A stretch of 64,000 bases of DNA from Sipunculus nudus (GCA_026874595.1 CM049308.1:49021124-49085123), one strand, 5' to 3'; shown: positions 10,831 through 22,857, counted from the stretch's first letter. The notes: a model not told the origin generated them from the letters alone. Numbers and translations are program-made.

Positions 10831-11440
10831 ACGAAATAAAGGAGGTACTTTACACGGCTTGTATGTGCTTCAGTGGGCATTCATTTAACAGTTTACAAAA
10901 GCAACATCGCAAGACAGTGTAGGTATCAATGTTACATATGATTGTATTCAATAAAGCTGTTTAAAACGATAAATTTTATCAACTCATGAAATGTATATCT
11001 GTTTATCATTACACCCAAGTGCATCGATGAACTAATACATATAAACGACCATCACGTTTGTGTAAATTGATGTTCAAGTAAGAGAAAATAATTAAATGGC
11101 CCTCAGAATATGTATGTTCAGCAGATAAGTTGAAAATTTGGTCTCTTGATATTATATATATTAATATTATATATAAATATATTAATATTATATATACATA
11201 TATTATTATTATTTTTATTATTATAAAGTAATATTATATATATATATATATATTGTTTTACTTTCTATACTCATGAGCTAGCATGTCAAGTATACTTGCA
11301 TATTGTTGTCACTTTTTATCATGAAAATTATTATTTAATTTATTAATGCAATTAAAAAATGAACATGGAACGAAGGCAAATGAAAGATTTAAAATACTTA
11401 GTTAGAATGACTTATTTAGATGTCAGAAGTGATTTTGTTC
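10830..11440. other. AT-rich sequence with degenerate TATATTAA repeats
   Basis: Unique sequence to about 11140, followed by degenerate ATTAATATTATATATA units to about 11255. No gene recognised. Confidence 0.4.
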
Positions 11441-11446
11441 AGTCTT

Positions 11447-11449
<3 letters not shown>

Positions 11450-11520
<71 letters not shown>
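11450..11520. repeat. (TA)n-(TG)n compound microsatellite
   Basis: TA tract of about 38 bp followed by about thirteen TG units. Confidence 0.9.
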
Positions 11521-11521
<1 letters not shown>

Positions 11522-11689
11522 TTAATAGGTGTGCCGACATTTTAAAACATATCCAATTTTTTTTTATTTTGGCAGCATTATACTAAAGATTCCACCTAAA
11601 ACATATTTTTGCATGTGATTCGGTAAAACTATATATTTTATTTTGATATATTGGTAACATGGTAGATAGACGGACTAATCTTAGATTGA

Positions 11690-12420
11690 AGCCGGGTAAT
11701 TTTGCGCCGTCAGTTATTTCTGTTGACTTTTTGAAACTCGGAGAAAGGCTGCATCATTAATTTAAATCTACATTTTAATACATGACCATCACTTGTTCCG
11801 TCGCCAAAAGTAAACTGTCCCTTCATCAGTACACAGGACAAGGAATAAATTATTTGAATCTTTAAAGTCTTTAATGATATTAAACTCGCTATAGGGCACT
11901 CTTGGGGAAATGAATTTGCTCCGGCATGCCTGGAACGAAGCGAGGCTTGTCAATTTCAACCAGGCAGTGTTTGCCCACTACTAAAATTAAGGGGCGGAGG
12001 TTGAAAAGATGCGTGCGGGGCGATGCAAGTTTCACAATGGCGCGTATAAAAGCAGTGTTGTTTCACTAGCTGACCCTTGTTTACACTAGGATCTCACTTT
12101 CCTCGCTGAAAGACCACAGCCGAATCTGACACGTACCCCTACTCTGTCAAAATTTGTCAGGTCTATTGTTGAACTACCTCGGCTACGATAGCCCATTGAA
12201 TTTTGATAAAGCGTCGAATTTTCTGACTGGACGCAACACAAGGAGTTCCCCAGAGTGAAGGTGACATTATCATTTTCTTATAGTGAGGTAAATATGCGAA
12301 AGTGTCGGCATTTACTGTCTTTGTGCCCTTGTGAGTAGGATTATCTCGCACATTGTTTATGTGCGGCCTTACCATGTCGGTGCCAAATATGACGTGATGT
12401 CACTATCATGGAATCAATTA
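11690..12420. other. GC-richer unique island
   Basis: Single-copy sequence with elevated CpG, including GCGTGCGGGGCGATGC near 12010. The minus-strand frame 12163-12375 is not protein-like. It may be regulatory or first-exon DNA associated with the TATA motif at 12045. Confidence 0.3.
12045..12075 (+). promoter_or_regulatory. Candidate TATA-type core promoter
   Basis: TATAAAAG (12045-12052) sits in a GC-rich context (GGCGCG upstream), with TCACTAGC/CTGACCC about 20-30 bp downstream as a possible start region. It lies in a GC-richer island (11690-12400) beside AT-rich DNA. No coding exon follows convincingly, so this is a motif-level call only. Confidence 0.25.
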
Positions 12421-12473
12421 CCTGGACTTTTCTAATTTTTTGTTAACACTATATAGTATTGAATAAAATAATT

Positions 12474-12479
12474 AATATA

Positions 12480-12517
<38 letters not shown>

Positions 12518-12558
12518 CTATACCATAGTATACTTTTTTATATTATACTATACTATAT

Positions 12559-12600
<42 letters not shown>

Positions 12601-12640
12601 ATATATATATGTGTTTTTGTAAATGTATATTTATATATAT
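12474..12640. repeat. Interrupted (TA)n cluster
   Basis: TA tracts at about 12474-12518 and 12563-12610 are separated by ATACTATACCATAGTATAC-type degenerate repeat. The Ile/Tyr frame 12459-12695 is its translation. Confidence 0.85.
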
Positions 12641-13500
12641 CAGTGTCTGTTTGTATGACTATATGTGTGTGTCAAAGTGTATACATTTCAGATAACATTC
12701 CTTGTAAAAACCTCTAAATTTTAAATAAGTCAAAAAGATGTTTCATATGCATATTAGACCTCAAAGGTATATATCATTTTACACTTTGTGTGGACCTCTT
12801 TCTAATGGTTTACGTTTTTATGAAATTCACATTCATTTTCATATGAATTTTTGACATTTTTGACAAGTTTTAAATGATGTACAGTATTTTAGGCAAAAAT
12901 TAACAGCAACCTACGTATTACGGGGGCTAATATCAAGCTATATGGTAATATCTAAAAACCATTTTCCCTCTTAAACGTTTCTTTCTAACTTAAAATTAAA
13001 TTATTTAAGTTTCATTCAATAAAAAATAAATTTCATTTGAAAATATGAATGAATTAAACGTTGTAGAGGGGAAAAATAAGAGATATTGTCATGTATTTAT
13101 GATATCAAGGATCCTAAAGACAGTATTGGTTGATTCACACGAGCTATATATGTTTGTTTGGGGTACCAGTGCATTTTGACTTCAACGAAAAATGTCCCTG
13201 AAAGAAACAAACTAGAATATATACATATAATCATACACATGCGGCGTAAGGTGAAAATGGTCTCAGATTTTATCAAGAGAGAGTGCAGCTGTTGCTAGAA
13301 AAATCATTTTTGTCATGGAATTTATCCGTTGTATCGAGGAAACATTGATTTTTTTTTTTAATTTTTTTAATTAAAAAAAATAATGTACATAATTTATATG
13401 CATCAATATCACAAATAAAACCAACTAAAAGCACAGGGATATTTGACAACAAAACCTCCCCGGAATCACCAGCATATCAATGTTTACCTGCATCCGTAAT
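12640..13500. other. AT-rich unique sequence
   Basis: No gene, RNA or repeat recognised. A TTTTTTTTTTAATTTTTTTAATTAAAA-like imperfect palindrome lies at about 13350-13380. Confidence 0.3.
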
Positions 13501-14165
13501 TTACCTGTTGTTTTAAAAAGTCGTAATTCAGTTTCATTTAAAACAGCGTCACAGTCACGGATTGGTTAACACGTGATGACTGGTCGAGTGTCAGCAGATC
13601 ATTCGTTACACTTGTTCAGATGACGGTAAACAGTACAGGTCATTCGCTGTAGTCTCCATTCATTCTACTGCTGTGTGTACTGAGATAAGCGTGTTATTGT
13701 GTTTCCTATAGACAGACTTGATTATTATCTTAACATTGATGCACTCTGCATTTTCCGATCTTTCCTCCACAAACTAGATCAGATTTGATTCAAATATTTG
13801 AGAGACCACATTAGCTTTCCCTCGGTCCCGGCATAATAAATGTACATGGTCAATAAAGTTTTGTTTAAGCTTTCGGCGAAATACATATTTACCCACCGGC
13901 TTCATGGGGAAAACTGTACACACAGACAAGGGGTACAGATTAGCCCGGTAGAGGGCGCTACTCGTAAAATTAGCGGTAGATGCTTCATGACGAGAGAAGG
14001 CGCATGAATTTCACGTGGTGTAACTATTGTAGTTACTCATATATGAATTTCTCCACGGACGTGATGAGTGTGACGACATTCTGATCAACGGCTCCTATCT
14101 TGATGTCCTAGCACTCAATTTCAAGGAAAACATTCCACTGCAACTTGTTGGAGGTTCAGTGCCAT
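13500..14165. other. GC-richer unique island with GATA and E-box words
   Basis: Contains CACGTGATGAC near 13571, AGATAAG (13683-13689), TTGATTATTATC and ATTTCACGTGG near 14010. No open frame of note. The motif mix resembles a developmental enhancer, but this is inference from composition only. Confidence 0.3.
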
Positions 14166-14212
14166 GCTAGTAATTGATTAAAATGCTATAGGATGGAAAC
14201 ACACGTATATGC

Positions 14213-14215
<3 letters not shown>

Positions 14216-14261
<46 letters not shown>

Positions 14262-14287
14262 CATTTGAGCTAACTATACACATAGTA

Positions 14288-14337
<50 letters not shown>
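14216..14337. repeat. Paired (TA)n tracts
   Basis: TA tracts at about 14217-14255 and 14294-14337 are separated by AATAGACATTTGAGC and an ATACACATAGTATAATATT spacer. Confidence 0.9.
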
Positions 14338-14339
<2 letters not shown>

Positions 14340-14514
14340 TTTGTGCATGGAATCAATGCGATATAGTCTTTCATGATTAACGACACCGGATGTAGCAAGT
14401 CTACCGTAAAGAGATTATTGAGTGACGTCATGTTACCCCGAATCCCTGAGTTCACGCAAACCCTATATGCATGAAAATCCCTCTTGTGGCGATTTTCATG
14501 CATATACGCACATA

Positions 14515-14747
14515 CAGAAGCGGTACCGGGGGGGGGGGGGGGAGGGGGGGTACAGGGGGTCCGTACCCCCCCCCTTTCATCAGAAACAACGTATTTTTGA
14601 GGGCTTCAGACAAAATTTTGCCGCCTGGACGGCTGGATCTCCCCCCCCCCCCCCTTTATCAGACCAGAGGACCTTATTTCTATAGGTTTTCATTTTCCCC
14701 CTGGGTTGGACCCCTCCCCCTTTTCCTAAATCCTGGATACGCCCCTG
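14515..14747. mobile_element. Short hAT-like element, 233 bp, G/C-run-rich
   Basis: The left end starts CAGAAGCGGTACCGGGGG; the reverse complement of the right end starts CAGGGGCGTATCCAGG, so the ends are imperfect inverted repeats. ACATA occurs immediately outside both ends, which is shorter than the 8 bp expected for hAT and could be chance in this CATATA-rich neighbourhood. Long G and C runs fill the interior, like the insertion at 41258-41721. Overlapping Gly/Pro-rich frames on both strands are products of those runs. Confidence 0.45.
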
Positions 14748-14999
14748 ACATATACACATATACGCTGACGGACACATGGAAACAATCCAGTTACAAACTC
14801 ATATTTTTCACGCATATATACGCGCACATGCAAACACAGTTAAATGTATATAGGATTTATTTAATTTAATATACATGTGTACGCAAAAAAGGGATAATAA
14901 ACTCCTGAAGTTTCGTTTTCAATATAGAACTTTGGATATTGGCCAATCTTGTTATGAACAGCATACTGACTGACTTGGTTTTAATCATTAATGCGTGAC

Positions 15000-15560
15000 C
15001 TTGCCGACCTGAGAGTCAAGAAACATTGAGCTTGAGGCAGGTCCGGCCTGTAGGTCTGAAAACCGGCCGCGGTAAGCCATCTTTCATCACTAATTCACTT
15101 TATGAAAACTACATTTGTAATCCAATTGATGGACGCGGATTTGGAGCTGCTGGAAATCGGAGTGCGCGTCACCTGGGGGTTTCTCAGACCGTGCCGACCC
15201 ACCAACAACACAAACCCAATTAAAGCGAGTTCTATTAATCCTCCAGTAATTTCTGTTTGCTTGCTGTATGGGGCTCAGATCTCCGACAATTTACTTCACT
15301 GCTAAAACGGACTTTCTTGGTGTTTGCTCACGCCGACCACTTTCCCCGTCAACCCGGCGGCCCGCGGCCAGAGAGGGACGCCCGTCTTGAGCTAGTTCCG
15401 TTATGGCTGAAGCCAATTTCTCTTATTTGTAGGCAAAAATAAACACAATTTGTTCACGTCAACATCTCGCTAGTGTTCAAGAAAACCATTCTGGCACGTG
15501 CACAAAACGCCTTCGATTGAGGGTCTGTGTGCGAACGAGGCCGTATGGACTTGGTGTTAA
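15000..15560. other. GC-richer unique island with homeodomain-type motifs
   Basis: Contains CACTAATTCAC, CCAATTGATGG, CCAATTAAAG, ATTAATCC and an E-box CACGTG (15495-15500). Three overlapping plus-strand frames of 61-67 residues show no recognisable family. The combination of unique sequence, moderate GC and TAAT-type motifs is typical of conserved non-coding DNA; conservation was not tested. Confidence 0.35.
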
Positions 15561-15996
15561 ATGTGTCTTTTTGGCATGCCATATGTGGAGATAATGAGGC
15601 AGTTACTGAATCGTATTGTCCACGAGTCCTTAACTATAGCCGCCTTCACAAAGCTGCGTGTAGGTACACATGTTTACCGTTCAAAGACCGCTAATCAATA
15701 CAATGGGCCGACCCTTTTGAATTACCTGTTAAAACCAGGCCTTATAATGAAAATAAAAGAAAAAGAAACTGAGGGATAGATAAAGCAAAGCAGAGCATTA
15801 CGTGTACGTGTCAGCAGAGCGGGACCGGGGGGTGGGGGTGGGGGGGGGGGGCAACGGAGTGTGAAAATATGGATTGGAAGCATATCCAAGGAGGAGGGAG
15901 CAGCCTTTCTTGATATGCTTAACTATAAACATTTATCTGTACACAGAAAATTTATCTATAAATGTTTTATCCCCAGCTGCATGCATCACCGTTGCC

Positions 15997-15997
<1 letters not shown>
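15561..15997. other. Unique sequence with G run
   Basis: GCAGAGCGGGACCGGGGGGT (15815-15834) resembles the left end of the element at 14515, followed by a G run to about 15852; no right end was identified. The rest is unremarkable. Confidence 0.3.
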
Positions 15998-16046
<49 letters not shown>

Positions 16047-16060
16047 CATCATCATCATCA
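15998..16060. repeat. (TTA)n-(TCA)n microsatellite
   Basis: About sixteen TTA units change to TCA at the 3' end. Poly-Tyr and poly-Ile frames here are translations of it. Confidence 0.95.
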
Positions 16061-16379
16061 GATTAGGTGTATAGAGATGGTATATATATATTAAATATCA
16101 CGTTGGGGAAGGTATTAGCGGTGGATAGAGTTTACAATACACAGTATAACGGAACACTCTGGTTCACATTTTGTAGTATATATGTAGGAACTATCCGTTC
16201 CTGTAAAAAAAATTTACCATGACACTTAATGTCACCATATAATTACCTTTCCTTACAATCCTATATACATTTCAAAACTAGTGATCTAGGAAGCGCAGCT
16301 GGTGATCCATGTGAACGACATTGGTTATCCAGGGGGTGCATGCAGGTGGTTATTTTGTGTCCGCACTTAGTTTTCAAGG

Positions 16380-17010
16380 GGCACATTTGATGATCTAGGG
16401 GACAAAGTTGGTGATCTAGGGTCGTTTTGGGGATCTAGGGGGCGCAGTTGATGATCAATGGGGCGCATTTGGTGATCTGGAGGGCATAGTTGGTGATCTA
16501 GAGGTCGTATTTTGGTATCTAGGGGGCGCAGTTGGTGATCTAGGGGGTGCAGCTGCGGACTTGGAGGGCGTAGTTGATGATCTAGAGGGCGTAGTTGGTG
16601 ATCCAGATGGCGTATAGTTGGCGATCAATTGGGGCGCAACTGGAGATCTACATGGGAAAATCGGTGATCGGCGTTTTTGGTGATCTAGGGGTTGTAGTTT
16701 GTTCTCTGGAGGGCGTAGTTAGTGACCTAGAGGGCGAAGTTGGTGATCTAGGAGGAGCAGTTAGTGATCTCGAAGACGAAGTTAGTGATTTAGGGGGTGT
16801 AGTTGGCGGTCCACTGGGGCGCACTTGGTGATTTAAGGGGAGTAGTTGGTGATCTAGAGGGCGTTGTTGGCGATCCATTGGTGCGCAGCTGGCGATCTCC
16901 AGTGGACAAGTTGGTGATCTAGGGATGACGAGCGCAGATAGTTATCTAGAGGGCATAGATAGTGATCCACAGGACGCAGTAAGTGGTCTAGAAGGCGTAC
17001 TGGTTGTTCC
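16380..17010. repeat. 21-bp minisatellite (heptad-sized unit), degenerate
   Basis: The unit approximates GTTGGTGATCTAGGGGGCGCA (21 bp shown as GTTGGTGATCTAG plus GGGGCGCA), repeated about 28 times with substitutions and some indels. Because 21 bp equals seven codons, the frame at 16595-16831 reads as a heptad series such as GEVGDLG, GAVSDLE, DEVSDLG. The minus strand is also open (16648-16878). Openness on both strands and frame breaks in the flanks argue for a minisatellite, not a coiled-coil protein. Confidence 0.8.
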
Positions 17011-17059
17011 GTATAACTTCTTTCCGTTTGGATCCATAAAGCCCCGTTACCTGTGGCTT

Positions 17060-18655
17060 TGTACAACCACTCCCCGTGGACATGGCTCTGTATAACCTCT
17101 CCCCTTGAGGCTCCGTATCACCTCTCCCCTTGTGGCTCTGTATAACCTCTCCCCTTGTGGCTCTGTAAAAACTCTCCCCGTGTGGCTCTCTTTAACTTCT
17201 CCCCTTATGGTTCTGTATAACCTCTATAAGAGAGGCCCTGTATAACCTCTCCCCTTGTGGTTCTGTAAAACCTCTCCCCATGTAGCTCTGTATAACCTCT
17301 CCCCTGTGCCTCTGTATAACCTCTCCCCATGCATGTGGCTTTGTATAACATATCCCCTTGTGGCTCTGTACAACCCCTCCCCTTGTGGTATGTAAAACCT
17401 CTCCCCGTGTAGCTCTGTATAACCTCTCCTCATGCATGTTGCTCTGTATACCTCATCCCATGTGGCTCTGTAAAACCTCTCCCCTTGTGGCTCTGTAAAA
17501 CCTCTCCCTATGTAGCTTTGTATAACCTCTCTCCTTGTGCATCTAAGTAACCTCCCCCCCCCCCCCATGGCTCTGTATAACCTTTCCCTTGGGTGGCTCT
17601 GTATAACCTCTCCCCTTGTGGCTCTGTATAATCTCTGCTCATGTGGCTTTGTATAACCTCTCCTCGTATGGCCACTTGTGGCTCTGTATAACCTCTCCCC
17701 GTGTGGCTCTGTATAACCTGTCCCTATGTGGCTCTATATAACTTTCCCCGTGTGGCTCTTTATAACCTCTCCCCTTGTGGCTCTGTATAATCTCATCTCA
17801 TGTGGCTTTGTATTACCTCTCTTCGTATGGCCACTTGTGGCTCTGTATAACCTCTCCCCACGAGGCTCTGTATAACCTCTCCCCGTGTGGCTCTGTATAA
17901 CCTTCCTCGTGTTGCTCTGTATAACATCTTCCCATGTGGCTCTGTATAACTCTCCTCTTGTGTCCTTGCATGGCCTCTTCCTCGTTTGGCTCTGTATACC
18001 TCTTCCCGTGTGGCTCTGTATGACCTTTCCCCTTGTGGCTCGGTAAAACCTCTTCCCTGTGTAGCTCTGTATAATCTCACCCCTTGTGGCTCTGTATAAC
18101 CTCTCCCCGTGTGGCTATGTATAACCTCTCCACTTATGGCTTGTATAACCTCTACCAGTGTGGCTCTGTATAACCACTTCCGTGTGGCTCTGTATAACTT
18201 TCCCCTTTTGTATCTTAGTAACCCCCCCCCCCCCCTGTGGCTCTTTATGACCTATCCCCTTGTGTGGCTCTGTATAACCTCTCCCATTGTGGTTCTGTAT
18301 AACCTCTCCCCATGAGGCTCTATATAATCTCTCCCCGTGTGGCTATATATAACCTATTCCCATGCATGTGGCTTTGTATAACCTCTCAACGTGTGGCTCT
18401 GTATAACCTCTCCCCATGCATGTGGCTTTGTATAACATATCCCCTAATGGCTCTGGATAACCTATCCCCTAATGGCTCTGTATAACCTCTCCCCTTGTGG
18501 CTCTGTATAACTTCTCCCTTGTGGCTCGGTATAACTTCTTCTAGTGTGGCTCTGTATAACTCTCCCCTTGTGCATCTGAGTAATCCCCCCCCCCTAGTCT
18601 CTCCCCGTGTGGTTCTGTATAACCTCTCCCCATGTGGTCTTGTATTCCGTTTCCC
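17060..18655. repeat. 25-bp minisatellite, roughly 60 copies
   Basis: The unit is CCTCTCCCCTTGTGGCTCTG plus TATAA (25 bp). The second half varies (GTGTGG, CATGTGG, TTATGG), some copies carry ATGCATG insertions, and a few are replaced by TAACCCCCCCCC-type runs (17550, 18222, 18585). Because 25 is not divisible by three, all frames are cycled every three units, producing 25-residue periodic peptides (GYTEPQGERLYRATRGEVIQ-like) on the minus strand at 17192-18080. These are not genes. Confidence 0.9.
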
Positions 18656-18689
18656 GTGTGGTGAAGCAAGGTGTCTGCTATGATCTTGG

Positions 18690-19350
18690 TTGTTTATTTT
18701 TTATTGACAAGTGAAAGTAAGGCCAGCAGTGGGCTCCATTTATAGGGAGTGTCGATAAACCGGGCCTGACTTTTATTTATATAAAATCACAATCCGCCAG
18801 GATACACCATTGTGTTAATGATGATGAAACTGTCCAGCTCACATCTACTGGTGAACTGAACGCTTTGTATGCGCAGATGTTATCATGAAACCTGTAATAC
18901 AGCGGATCACAATAGCGGATTGCAGCCGGTCCATTAAAGTGCTGTCGGACAATTTGCTAACATTATTGCCCCTTTTAGCCGCTGCATGCCTATTTAGGGG
19001 GTCAAGTCCGGCAGTTCTTCCTGTTATGAAACGCATGGAGGGAGAACTGACCCCCGGGCTTCCTGCAGAGCGAGGTTATGACGGCTAGAACGAGAGCCGT
19101 ACATGCAGAGCCACGAGAGCGCGGGCAGGAGCGTGCCCGTGTGTGCCCGCCACGGCCCGGGCCCCGGTAACCCGATCCCTCACGCTCGATACTGCACGGC
19201 CAATTAATTCATTCCCAAGTGAAACGGGTAATTTTGTACCTGAAGCTAATCGATCAAGTTTAATTAACAGGTGTGATGGCGCTGACAGCCGGCCAGCGGG
19301 GAGCGAGTCCGGGGAGACACACGATCACTGCTATTTGGCGCTAACCATGC
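18690..19350. other. GC-rich unique island, strongest conserved-element candidate
   Basis: Sharply different from the flanking AT-rich DNA, with a CpG-dense core (about 19090-19180). Motifs include CAATTAATTC (19201-19210), GCTAATCGATCAAG (19245-19257), TTAATTAACAGGTG (about 19259-19272) and an octamer-like ATGCAAAAT (19347-19355). Short frames overlap on both strands, without recognisable proteins. Composition and motif clustering resemble long conserved enhancers; this is inference. Confidence 0.4.
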
Positions 19351-20120
19351 AAAATATGTTTAAGTCGAGGTTATTGGGCATGAAATACGAATTTACCGGT
19401 CTAACGATTTATCTGGTAAACGTTTTTGTTTTGAACTCGATGAAAATTCAGATGGACAAATAAATACCTTCCTCCAAATCCTATTTTTTTTAATGATGCT
19501 CGTACAAGTCCTCCAACATATTAATCAACTGCATATACATGTATTTAGTTAAACAAAATCCTTAAAATATTCATGAAACATGAATGTACCTTTAAAGGTA
19601 CATCGATATAGAATGTCTTTAAAGTTAAATATTATTTTTCACACTCTTAATCCTAGTGCGTATATACTTACAGTTGTTACATGCATTTTAATCATCGCGG
19701 TAATCAGATACAATCATTAACCCTAAGAAGTGTTCAAAGCTTTACAATGATGTAGTTTTATGAACCTCCGGCCGCTTGACATAAGTACATAAGTTAATGT
19801 TTGTCCAGGGTCAATCGCAGTTGTGGGTGTAACAAAAATAAAACAGTCCCGGCCAAACTGTTCAACCCACATTGTTTGGGGTTGACCCTGGCCACGGTGA
19901 GGATACGTTTTAAGCTGCATGGACAGACGTGTCCGCTCAATAAATCCTGCTCCCGTGTTTTTGTCTCTTTATACATACAAACGGTTGGCAGAGTCGGTAA
20001 AACATATAGAGCATTGGCTGTGTCACATGCATTACTCATGCACTACCAGAAAACATACTAATATACTGTGAAGAACAGTATTTAATTCTGCAATAATAAT
20101 ACATCATTTTTTTCAATACA
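19350..20120. other. Unique sequence, no gene recognised
   Basis: AT-rich except a moderate-GC part at about 19760-20010, where frames on both strands overlap (19723-20061). Neither has a family signature. Confidence 0.3.
19584..19603. repeat. 20-bp perfect palindrome
   Basis: ATGTACCTTTAAAGGTACAT is fully self-complementary. It is immediately preceded by TCATGAAACATGA, another short palindrome with a 3-base centre. It could be a cruciform or a dimeric protein-binding site. Confidence 0.6.
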
Positions 20121-20128
20121 TAAAATAC

Positions 20129-20130
<2 letters not shown>

Positions 20131-20195
<65 letters not shown>
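20131..20195. repeat. (ATA)n microsatellite
   Basis: About twenty-one AAT/ATA units. Smaller clusters of the same word occur at 20320-20335 and 20475-20487. Confidence 0.95.
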
Positions 20196-20199
20196 TCTA

Positions 20200-21690
20200 T
20201 TTAATATATAATTTTACCAAAATACTTTTAATTAGTATTGTTCTTTATATTCAAATAACTATATTACAATGATTGTGAAAATAACAGCAGAAGCAGGAAC
20301 AACAACGATGATATTTATAATGATTATTATTATTATTAATCACTGGATTACATAGAAGTAACAGCCGCAGAAGTAAATGTCCTTTATACATGTAAAATAA
20401 AAAGAAAGATAAAAAAATATATATCATTAAACGAGCTAGACGTGACAGCTGATGTGTTAGTATTTTTCCTGTAATAATAATAATAATGAAAATTATAATA
20501 AATAACTAAATAAAAATAGTGTTTTCATTTGTTTACGTTTCGTGATGGATTGCCTGAGCTACTGATACTACAAGACTTGACAAATTCTGACACAATTTGT
20601 ACTCTACATTTAAACTTTACACATTATGAAAACACATTTGATTTTCGTTACCCGGTATTTAAGATTTTTAAAGTGTAGGTAGATGATTAAATTGCCACTA
20701 TATATAGTACGCTGATTAATATACAAATAAATATATATATAAATAAATACGAAGTTCTCATGTGTCCTTCTATGACTATGTTTCTAAACATAATGAAAGG
20801 TGGGACTTTCAAATTAATTACTCATGTTTTATTCAAAATAAAAATTCAAAGATTTTCATGAATTTTAAAACAGTCACATCTCGTAAAACTCTCGCCCATG
20901 TATGCATGGGTTACAAGATGTGCATTTTATCAGAATATATTAACTAAAATATATATAAATATAGCTCATTGTGCTTTTCAATGGCACAACAAATTATTCT
21001 GCTAGAATTCATGACGTCGATCTATAACAGAACAAACATTTAAAATCATGGTCCAGTTACCAAAGTTTCCAGCTGTATACGATATGCATGTCATGACATG
21101 TAATGCAGCCTTTTCAGAGAGAATCAAGCATGGCTCCCTGGCGTTAAAAATAAATGTTAATTGGTTAAACATTACTCGTTAATGTTATCACAATGAAATA
21201 CATGTCATTATCTCAATGTGATACACATATTTTGCTTGAATATCCATGTGTAATCCATATGTGCACTTTCAAATATTAAATCCCCCACTCCTCGGTGGAA
21301 CTCGAGGGTATACAAGTCATGTGAAAATTCAAGTGTGGATCAACTGAATGCTGGTATTATATACATATACCATGTCAACTTCTCTAAAACATCCACAAAG
21401 GCATGGTCAATATTTTCTTTTCTTCAGATATTATAACAACATCAGTCAGAATCAAAAGGAAAATTATATGACAACATTTAATTTGTAGTTTCCTATATAT
21501 CATATACTCTTTAGCTTTAATGATTTACCTGTCAAACTTTTATTACATATTGAATAAACCTGGTTTTTCTTTTACAAATATAACAATATATATTTATTGA
21601 TTTCACACATAAGTCTAAAATACAATAGTTCATGCTAAGAAGAAAAATTTAGTTCTGTGATAAACAATTGTGGACGTTTTTAAAGAAACT
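20200..21690. other. AT-rich unique sequence
   Basis: No gene, RNA or transposon recognised in about 1.5 kb. TTTTCTTTTCTTCAG (about 21412-21427) is a good acceptor-like string, but the sequence after it is AT-rich and not protein-like. Confidence 0.3.
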
Positions 21691-22270
21691 GGTCTACATT
21701 TGATTAGTTCTTTTCATGGCCGCCAGGCACGTTTTTCGCGCCAGTGACATGTGACTATGTTTTGGGTGAGTAGAGATAGCCTGAATTGCGGTGAGAATTA
21801 ATGGACGTATTCCGGGCCCATTCAGACTCAAGTGGCGGCGAGCGATCTGTTTTTCTTGCACGATCGCTCCATTAATGCGAGCCGGGCCACCGAAATGGAA
21901 CTTGGGTCGCCAGAGGGGCATTTTCAACAGCCCATACTAAACGTGAAGGGTCTCTGAGTCCCTTACCGCCCCGGTGAAGGTGGCGTTCACACAGAACTAG
22001 TTTCAGCTCGGGAGAATCGCGGACTGTAATCTAATGCTCAGGTCCTCACATTGACGCAATTACATTAATGTAGTCTCAATGAGTTTTCTATTCCTTTTGT
22101 AGCCTTCTAAAAAGGTAACGGAATATATAACACCGGCTTTCTGGTGTCTCCATGGCAACACGCCCCGGCTCCTCATAACTCCCTCTATAAAAGAGTTGGT
22201 TAAGGAAGCGACGCCAGAGGCAGTTACTGACCAAATCTTAGTCTCGTAAGTCTGTCTGTCAGTAAACGTA
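21690..22270. other. GC-richer island with paired inverted homeodomain sites
   Basis: ATTAATGG (21797-21804) and its complement CCATTAAT (21869-21876) face each other, and an 8-bp stem GAGCGATC (21840-21847)/GATCGCTC (21862-21869) is nested between them. CCGGGCC-type words accompany both TAAT sites. Minus-strand frames at 21694-21927 and 22060-22290 are open but unrecognised. This reads like a structured regulatory element. Confidence 0.4.
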
Positions 22271-22745
22271 TCGAAATCCAAATATATCATGTAAAACAGA
22301 TCACCGAGAAGGCGGGATAAGGAAAAGAATGATATTACAAAGATACCTTTCGGTATATAGAGGGAGACTTTATTTAAAAAAATATAACCGTGCGTCTAAA
22401 GTCTTTTCCACGATGCATGGGATGCCAATTGAAATTCGGCAATATTTTCGTAAACTGACAGAATAATTCCAAATAACAGGCTGCAAAGAAGAAATGAGAC
22501 ACAGGCCTCATTAACTAAAATGAAATTAAAGTACCTGGTAAAATATTTAGTTATGCAATCAACTCTAATAATAGTAATCACTGAATACACGCGTGTAAAA
22601 CAGACAGGTACATATCTATGATCCACAAAACTGAATTAAAATACTACAGTATATATAATCCCGAGTTTCAGAATATAATTAAGATGCATATAAAAATATA
22701 AAGCAAATGGCCGAGCTAACCTGATGTTTGAAGATTAAGGTGAAT

Positions 22746-22750
<5 letters not shown>

Positions 22751-22824
<74 letters not shown>

Positions 22825-22857
22825 AAGGTAACTGTTTCTAGTTGTTTTACTATATAA
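22751..22857. repeat. (TA)n plus a 38-bp flank shared with 25287-25325
   Basis: A TA tract to about 22816 is followed by TATATAAAGGTAACTGTTTC and TAGTTGTTTTACTATATA. The same flank, with one substitution, follows another TA tract 2.47 kb downstream. This suggests that the tract and flank were copied together. Confidence 0.75.

Noticed and set aside
14422-14869. Pro/Gly-rich frames of 87-132 codons
   Set aside because: Produced by long G and C runs in a small transposon-like element; open on both strands.
17192-18080. Minus-strand repetitive peptides (RGEVIQSHMGRGYTEP)
   Set aside because: Translation of the 25-bp minisatellite in rotating frames.
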